A DNA stretch of 64,000 nucleotides from NCBI GenBank assembly GCA_963210345.1, contig OY723409.1, positions 50,814,839-50,878,838 of the forward strand, read 5' to 3'. The translations under genes were made by a program, and so were the position numbers. The notes beneath the pieces are model-generated. The model was not told the origin of the DNA, ran no database searches, and saw only the letters and a program-made list of their open reading frames with translations. The DNA comes from Inga oerstediana. Its lineage: Eukaryota; Streptophyta; Magnoliopsida; Fabales; Fabaceae. The first letter of the stretch is position 1. Every line of letters begins with the position of its first letter. This document shows positions 59,531 to 64,000 of this stretch, one piece after another.

Positions 59531-60668
59531 TATGCACCGCTACGCCAATAGTCCCTGAGTCACTAACAACGGTTCGGGTAAGGACTGCATGCCTTCTCGG
59601 CGGTAAAAGGGGATGAGGGTGGGGTGTGATGTGTATTGCTGCTTCTACTTGGTGATTTACTTGCATGCTATGTGATTATATGTGGTATGAGTGATTTGTT
59701 ACTATTGGGATTTTTTTGAATCTCATTCTTTCCTTTGACTAACCTTTAGATAGGGCAAGTGGCTCTAAGGGGAAGGGGACGACCAAGGGCGGATAGGACT
59801 CCTTAGGGAGATTTTTGTTTTGGTTGATTGGTTATCTATTTTGGATTGGGAATCACTGTACATTATTTTGGATACGGTTGTGTAATCCCCTAAATGGGAA
59901 ATTGTAAACCCTTAGTATATATATATATATATATATATATTTGAAACCCAGGGGTCGCCGGGATTTTTGTTGTACACTCTGGTATATTAATGTGAATTAA
60001 CTGTGTGGGGTAATTATATTCAAATTGTGAAATTTGAAACCAAGGTAAGGCAGAAACGTTCAAAGAATTTGTGAAAACCCTACCGTAAGGAAGGGATGGT
60101 AAATGGGTTTGATTATTATTAGTCTCTATTTCATTTTAATTACTTATTTTGAATCATAATTACTGTTTTATAAGACAGAGGGTTACATGCATCGAGGTAT
60201 TTTTTTTTCTATCTTTTTCACTAACATTTTCATCATTTTCTATGACCTTTCTTAAGATATTATGGTAGTGAAAATATTGGGAAGTTTGCTTTTTAAATTA
60301 TACAGTATTGAGTAACTTTATATATCAACTGAATAGAAATTTTTATGTTAGATTATGAAAAAATTATGAATGTGAATAATAAATATAATTTTTTAGATTT
60401 AAAATGTATTTAAATCAAATTATTATTATTTTATATTTTAATAATTTAATTATATACTTTTAATAGTTATTTACTAATAGAGATAAACTCTTACGAATTT
60501 ACAATCCGAGTTTACGATACGAATTTACCTTCCTCTCACCGGTTTACTTAAACTTGCGAGTTTGACAACCTTGACTATAATCGTTATGTATAAAGCGTTA
60601 TAAATGCCCAACTCTGTAGTGGTGCGTGAATTAGTTAAAATGTCTTATATTATTAACCGTAGGGAGTA

Positions 60669-60924
60669 CTTTACCCCTCTAGTCCTACTTATAAGTCATT
60701 TTTTAGAGAAAAATTTGGTCCTTATTATAAGTCTACTTTTATAGTAATAAATGAGATTTTTACAATTAATTGTAATAAACAAAAAGAATTTATTCATGTT
60801 GACTCTTTGAACTATTTATAAATGAGGGCAAAATTAAAAATTTAACTTATAATTAATGAGTTAACTAACTCTCTTTGGCATATGAGAGTTGGTTAATTAG
60901 GACTTATAAATAGGATCAAAGTAG
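60669..60924. mobile_element. MITE (family B, copy 1)
   Basis: TA-flanked (60667-60668, 60925-60926). The left CTTTACCCCTCTAGTCCTAC and reversed right CTACTTTGATCCTATTTATA both run into a TTATAAGTC block. It aligns with 62637-62897 (shared AATGAGTTAACTAACTC). It directly abuts the outer Stowaway and shares its TA. Confidence 0.65.
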
Positions 60925-60968
60925 TATGTAAAGTCTTATTTTTTGAATGAGCTTGTCCATTTTTATAA

Positions 60969-61593
60969 GGGAAAATCATAGTGAGGTCCCAAGGACCATA
61001 AAAAATTACAAAACAAGTCCCATAGCAAATTTCCCTAACAAAAAGGTCCCTTGGGATTGCTTTGTAATTAATTCTAAATGTGAAATTACTTTGTTGCCCC
61101 CATTGAATAATGTGCCTATTTTCACAAGCCTTTATGCCAATTTTGACAACTTTATCTGCCTATTTTGACAAGTGTATGTGCCTACTTTGACAAGTTCATT
61201 TTCCTACTTCGACAAGTTATAAATGACAAGTTAATGTGCCTATTTTCACATGTCTCTGTGCCAATTTTGACAACCTTGTTTGCCTATTTTGACAAGTTCA
61301 TTTTCCCACTTAGACATGTTATAAAATGGCAAGTTAATGTACCTATTTTCACAAGCCTCAATACCAATTCCGACAACTTCATCTGCCTGTTTGTCAAGTG
61401 CATCTGTTTACTTTAACAAGTTCATTTTCCCACTTTGACAAGTTATGAAATGGCAAGTTAATGGGGCAACAAAGTAATTTCACATTTAGAATTAATCACA
61501 ATGCAGTCCTTAGGAACATTTTTGTTAAAGGAATTTATTATGGGACTTTTTTGTAATTTTTTATAGTCCTTGTGACCTCATTGTGATTTTCCC
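60969..61593. mobile_element. MULE-type MITE (625 bp) with minisatellite core
   Basis: Terminal inverted repeats of about 135 bp (GGGAAAATCATAGTGAGGTC; reversed right GGGAAAATCACAATGAGGTC; both end in ATTACTTTGTTGCCCC). A perfect 9-bp duplication TTTTTATAA flanks it (60960-60968, 61594-61602). No coding capacity. Confidence 0.93.
61111..61465. repeat. Three tandem units of about 105-122 bp in the MULE core
   Basis: Each unit runs from GTGCCTATTTTCACA to GGCAAGTTAAT and is itself built from an approximately 22-bp word, TGCCTATTTTGACAAGT. Confidence 0.85.
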
Positions 61594-61602
61594 TTTTTAT
61601 AA

Positions 61603-62636
61603 AGTCTCATATGGGTTGGTCTAAATAATAAATGTATTTTTATCCATTTAACTTTTACCTTCAATTACCCTCAATCATTTATTCCTCGCACATTCTTTTT
61701 CATCATTTTCTTATTATTATTCCCTTTCTCTTACTCATTCATAAATAAGTGCATTGTTGAAAAAAAATTATATTTTTTATTTATTATGTTTAACTGTTTT
61801 TTAAAATCCCACAATTCTATTAAAGAACCTTATATATAGGGAGTATCAATAGGAGTAAATTAAAAAAAAGATTGATAAATATGAGAAATTATTTGATCAA
61901 TGGTTTTTCCTTTTCAAGCTTAGGGTTTTCGATTCTCCAAATAAGTGATGTTCTCGATATTCAAATTTGTATTCTCTTGCTAATGGGTTGAGGAGATTTA
62001 TCACCTCGATTAACAACTATCACCTCAATTAACAACTTGTTGGTATAAGATTTCGATTCTCCTTAATTTTTTTTTTAAATTATTCCTATTGATTACACAT
62101 ATGATGAAAATTTTTATCAATGAGTAGTTTTCAATGCAAAGGATTAGAAATGATATTTTAAGAAAATTAACATGCCCCTTTTCAAATAATTAACTTAATT
62201 ATTTTTTAATATTTATAAATTAATTATTTAACTTTTATATTTAGAAGAAAGCAGTAATATGTTTATTATTTCATGATGAATGGTAGCGAACTATCGGGAG
62301 GGAATGACCATGTTGGCGACGAAAGGTGTGGTTCGCGCCGGTCCGCCAGCCTCCGATTGTTTATCACATGACCATTTTATTTTGGCTGGAAAATAAAACA
62401 GAAATTACAACAACAATGATCATAATTTTCGGTATAAAGTATAAAATTTATAGGTAAACTATGCACTCGTTAATATATTTTTTTATTCCTTTAATATTTC
62501 TCAACATATTTTATTAGGTTGTTAATAAATTTGTTTTTATTCATTTAACAATTACCACATATTCAAAAATTATAAAAATGAGTATAATCTTTAAAAAACT
62601 TAAAGTTGGTAGCTCTCCGAGAAAACATATCAAGTA
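61603..62636. other. No gene; degraded Stowaway relic
   Basis: 61603-61900 shares GGGAGTATCAATAGGAGTAAATT and neighbouring words with the family A Stowaway interior, but its ends are lost. The remainder is AT-rich with nothing supported. Confidence 0.4.
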
Positions 62637-62897
62637 TCACTCTGGTCTTATTTATAAATCTTTTTCTATAAAAAAATTGGTTCTATTTATAAGTCCAGTT
62701 TCATGATAGTAAATGCGTTTTGTATTTTTTTACTCCTATTAATTACAATAAATAAAAATAATTTATTTATGTTGATTTTTGGAACCAATCATAGATAAAA
62801 GTGAAATTGAAAATTTAACTCATAGTTAATGAGTTAACTAACTCCCGTTGGTATGCGATAATTAGTTAAAAATAACTTATAAATAAAACTAAAGTGG
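62637..62897. mobile_element. MITE (family B, copy 2)
   Basis: TA-flanked (62635-62636, 62898-62899), left TCACTCTGGTCTTATTTATA. Aligns with 60669-60924. Confidence 0.6.
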
Positions 62898-63424
62898 TAG
62901 TAATAATCCTAGCTCTACTCAATAATAACTAAATCTAAGTTTATTTATTAAAAAATATTTAAAAATGTATGAAATCGATGACTTACAAGTTGTGATATTC
63001 ATAAATAGTTAATAAAAAGTTAAAATTAATGTTTGATGAGGTAAGGGCTAGTTTGAGTCGAAAATGAAGTCATTGCAGGATGAGTGCTTGCTAGACTACC
63101 AAAATCAAGATTGGGTGATGATCTAGGGTTGGTTTTATTTTACAAAATATAGAATTGAAAATAAAAATACTTTCTAAGCGGAATCACTCGGAAGGAGGAA
63201 GGCACAAATTTAAATCCTGAAAAGCCCATTTATTGAGAAAAGTGAAAACCTTTTACATTTTAAGTCTTAAGAAGGAAAGTGCTTTGCCAAATAAAAAAAA
63301 CAAATTTTGTAGTTATATCATTTTTCAAGAAAAATGCAAAATTATTGTTTTAAAAATTTATAATTTAAGTAGTGCTCGTTTGGATGAGAGGTTAGAATGC
63401 TTAAAAACAGCTTTTCAATCGTAA
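62898..63424. other. No gene recognised
   Basis: AT-rich spacer. The 63-codon frame at 63233-63424 has no recognisable domain. Confidence 0.4.
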
Positions 63425-63500
63425 TTTACGGTATACGAGGTAAGTATGTGAGAGGAGTTGTGTCTCGATCTACATGAAAAACAACTTATAAACAATCTGG
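63425..63500. repeat. Inverted copy of the repeat at 17690-17830
   Basis: GGTATACGAGGTAAGTATGTG and AGAGGAGTTG are the reverse of the 17740-17770 block; a solitary copy without visible ends. Confidence 0.45.
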
Positions 63501-63664
63501 TTACAAATGAGATTCATTCATGTAGTAAATTGAATTTAAGTAGTAGTTGAGAAGCGGAACACGGAACCCCACTAGGTGTGTAAACGAAGTTAACGGGGTG
63601 AAAGTGAAAGTTGGTGAGCATTACATCAAGTATCTGAGAATTAGTTGGGGGCATTACAATATGT

Positions 63665-63913
63665 TCATCACACTGTTTGTCGGACCGGCCAGTCCGATCA
63701 AAAACCGGCGAACCAACTTGAAAACTTGTCTGGGTCACTCTTTTTTTTAAAAAAAGAAATTCTTTAAAATTTCATATTAATAAACTTAACATCTTTAATT
63801 TTTTATCAGTTTAACCCTGATTTGACTTCAATTTAATCTCGATCTGACTTACTAACCCTTAACTCAATACCCAACCGATTCAATATCCAATTCAAATTTT
63901 AATACCTTGATAC
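63665..63913. mobile_element. ACCGG-type DNA element, copy 2
   Basis: GTCGGACCGGCCAGTCCG on the left, and GACTTACTAACCCTTAACTC then TTTTAATACCTTGA on the right, aligning with 19870-19968. Ends are not resolved. Confidence 0.4.
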
Positions 63914-64000
63914 ATCGTCTAAATATCCTACAATGTGCTGACAAATATTCCTTCATGGCCTGCTTTGACCACTAAAGTTAATGCCTATTCTATATAGAAT

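Larger units (their letters stand above)
57429..60187 (+). mobile_element. Solo LTR C (about 2,759 bp)
   Basis: From TATAATGACCC to GAGGGTTACA. The flanks TACAT (57424-57428) and TGCAT (60188-60192) differ at one base, and the LTR starts TA where TG is expected; both are G-to-A changes that fit cytosine-methylation decay. Content typical of plant LTRs: CT-rich leader, a palindrome cluster, a 20-bp tandem array and a (TA)n tract at 59917-59941. No coding domain. Confidence 0.7.
56857..60573. mobile_element. hAT-like element (TTGTCAAACTYGCGAGTT family, copy 2), split by LTR C
   Basis: Left CATTGTTATCAAACTTGCGAG; reversed right end CAAGGTTGTCAAACTTGCGAG. The right 250 bp align with copy 1 (19200-19465), including AAACTCTTACGARTTTAC and the terminal repeat. 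The expected duplication is degenerate (GATGTAAT / ACTATAAT, 5 of 8), so borders are tentative. Without LTR C it is about 950 bp and non-coding. Confidence 0.6.
47417..60624. mobile_element. CACTA element (CACTA-3), with nested insertions
   Basis: Starts CACTACTACAGAAATTGTG (47417); the reverse of its right end is CACCACTACAGAGTTGGG (60624). The 3-bp duplication CGT matches (47414-47416, 60625-60627). An AACGGTTATT/AACCGTTATG-type motif recurs near the ends and in several internal blocks (about 47430-47570, 49850-50160, 51620-51780, 52600-52720, 53210-53390, 55790-55930, 56590-56850). Without the insertions it is about 5 kb. Only gene remnants remain. Long stretches (50170-51600, 52760-53200) show no gene. 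Confidence 0.88.
47185..60666. mobile_element. Stowaway-like MITE split by CACTA-3
   Basis: Left end TA|CTCCCTCCAATCCACAATA (47183 on), right end ACCGTAGGGAG|TA (60656-60668). Joining the two sides across the CACTA-3 duplication gives about 265 bp, the size of the intact family A copies (7542-7806, 26026-26289). It is therefore the outermost layer of the nest. Confidence 0.7.

Overview
This is a piece of a flowering-plant nuclear genome, most likely a eudicot. It is AT-rich, its genes have spliced GT-AG introns, and it holds a plant AGL17-type MADS-box gene, a plant L-type lectin, a plastid psbB fragment and dense layers of plant transposons (CACTA, hAT, Mutator-like, Stowaway, solo LTRs, a SINE). 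Only three genes look intact: a secreted lectin (6455-7270, minus), an AGL17-clade MADS-box gene in seven coding exons (30183-42050, plus), and a small membrane-protein gene (36443-36916, minus) that lies inside a Pack-MULE within the first MADS intron. I cannot name the species.

Layout. 1-3046 is the right part of a CACTA element with a broken TNPA/Ulp1-protease gene. 3.0-6.4 kb is decayed repeat. 6455-7270 is the lectin, with a TATA box 60 bp upstream. 8112-17393 is a small hAT element (8-bp duplication GGAGTAAT) split by an 8.6-kb CACTA element (8714-17309, 3-bp duplication CGC). That CACTA carries nearly intact TNPA and TNPD genes, each broken by a few point lesions, and arrays of a TAGCGGTT motif both at its ends and between its genes. 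17.4-30 kb is a graveyard of MITEs, an LTR relic, a small CACTA and MULE-like elements.

30183-42050 is the MADS gene. Its 8.8-kb intron 1 holds a hAT (36055-37661) that contains a Pack-MULE (36271-37172). Downstream are a psbB plastid fragment, a tiny poly(T) retroposition scar, and a 2.95-kb MULE with a captured, frameshifted GRF zinc-finger gene.

47185-60666 is a multi-layer nest. A Stowaway MITE is interrupted by a CACTA (47417-60624), which is interrupted by two solo LTRs and a hAT, and the hAT is interrupted by a third solo LTR. Each layer up to the hAT can be bounded by terminal repeats and matching target-site duplications; the duplication of that hAT is degenerate. 60.7-64 kb holds more MITEs and a MULE with a minisatellite core.

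The host genes do not form a pathway. The window is best read as two ordinary host loci embedded in repeats, with one transposon that has moved an intact gene copy into a regulator's intron in antisense orientation. Coordinates of element ends come from reading terminal repeats and duplications by eye. Family names rest on recognised motifs, since no search could be run.
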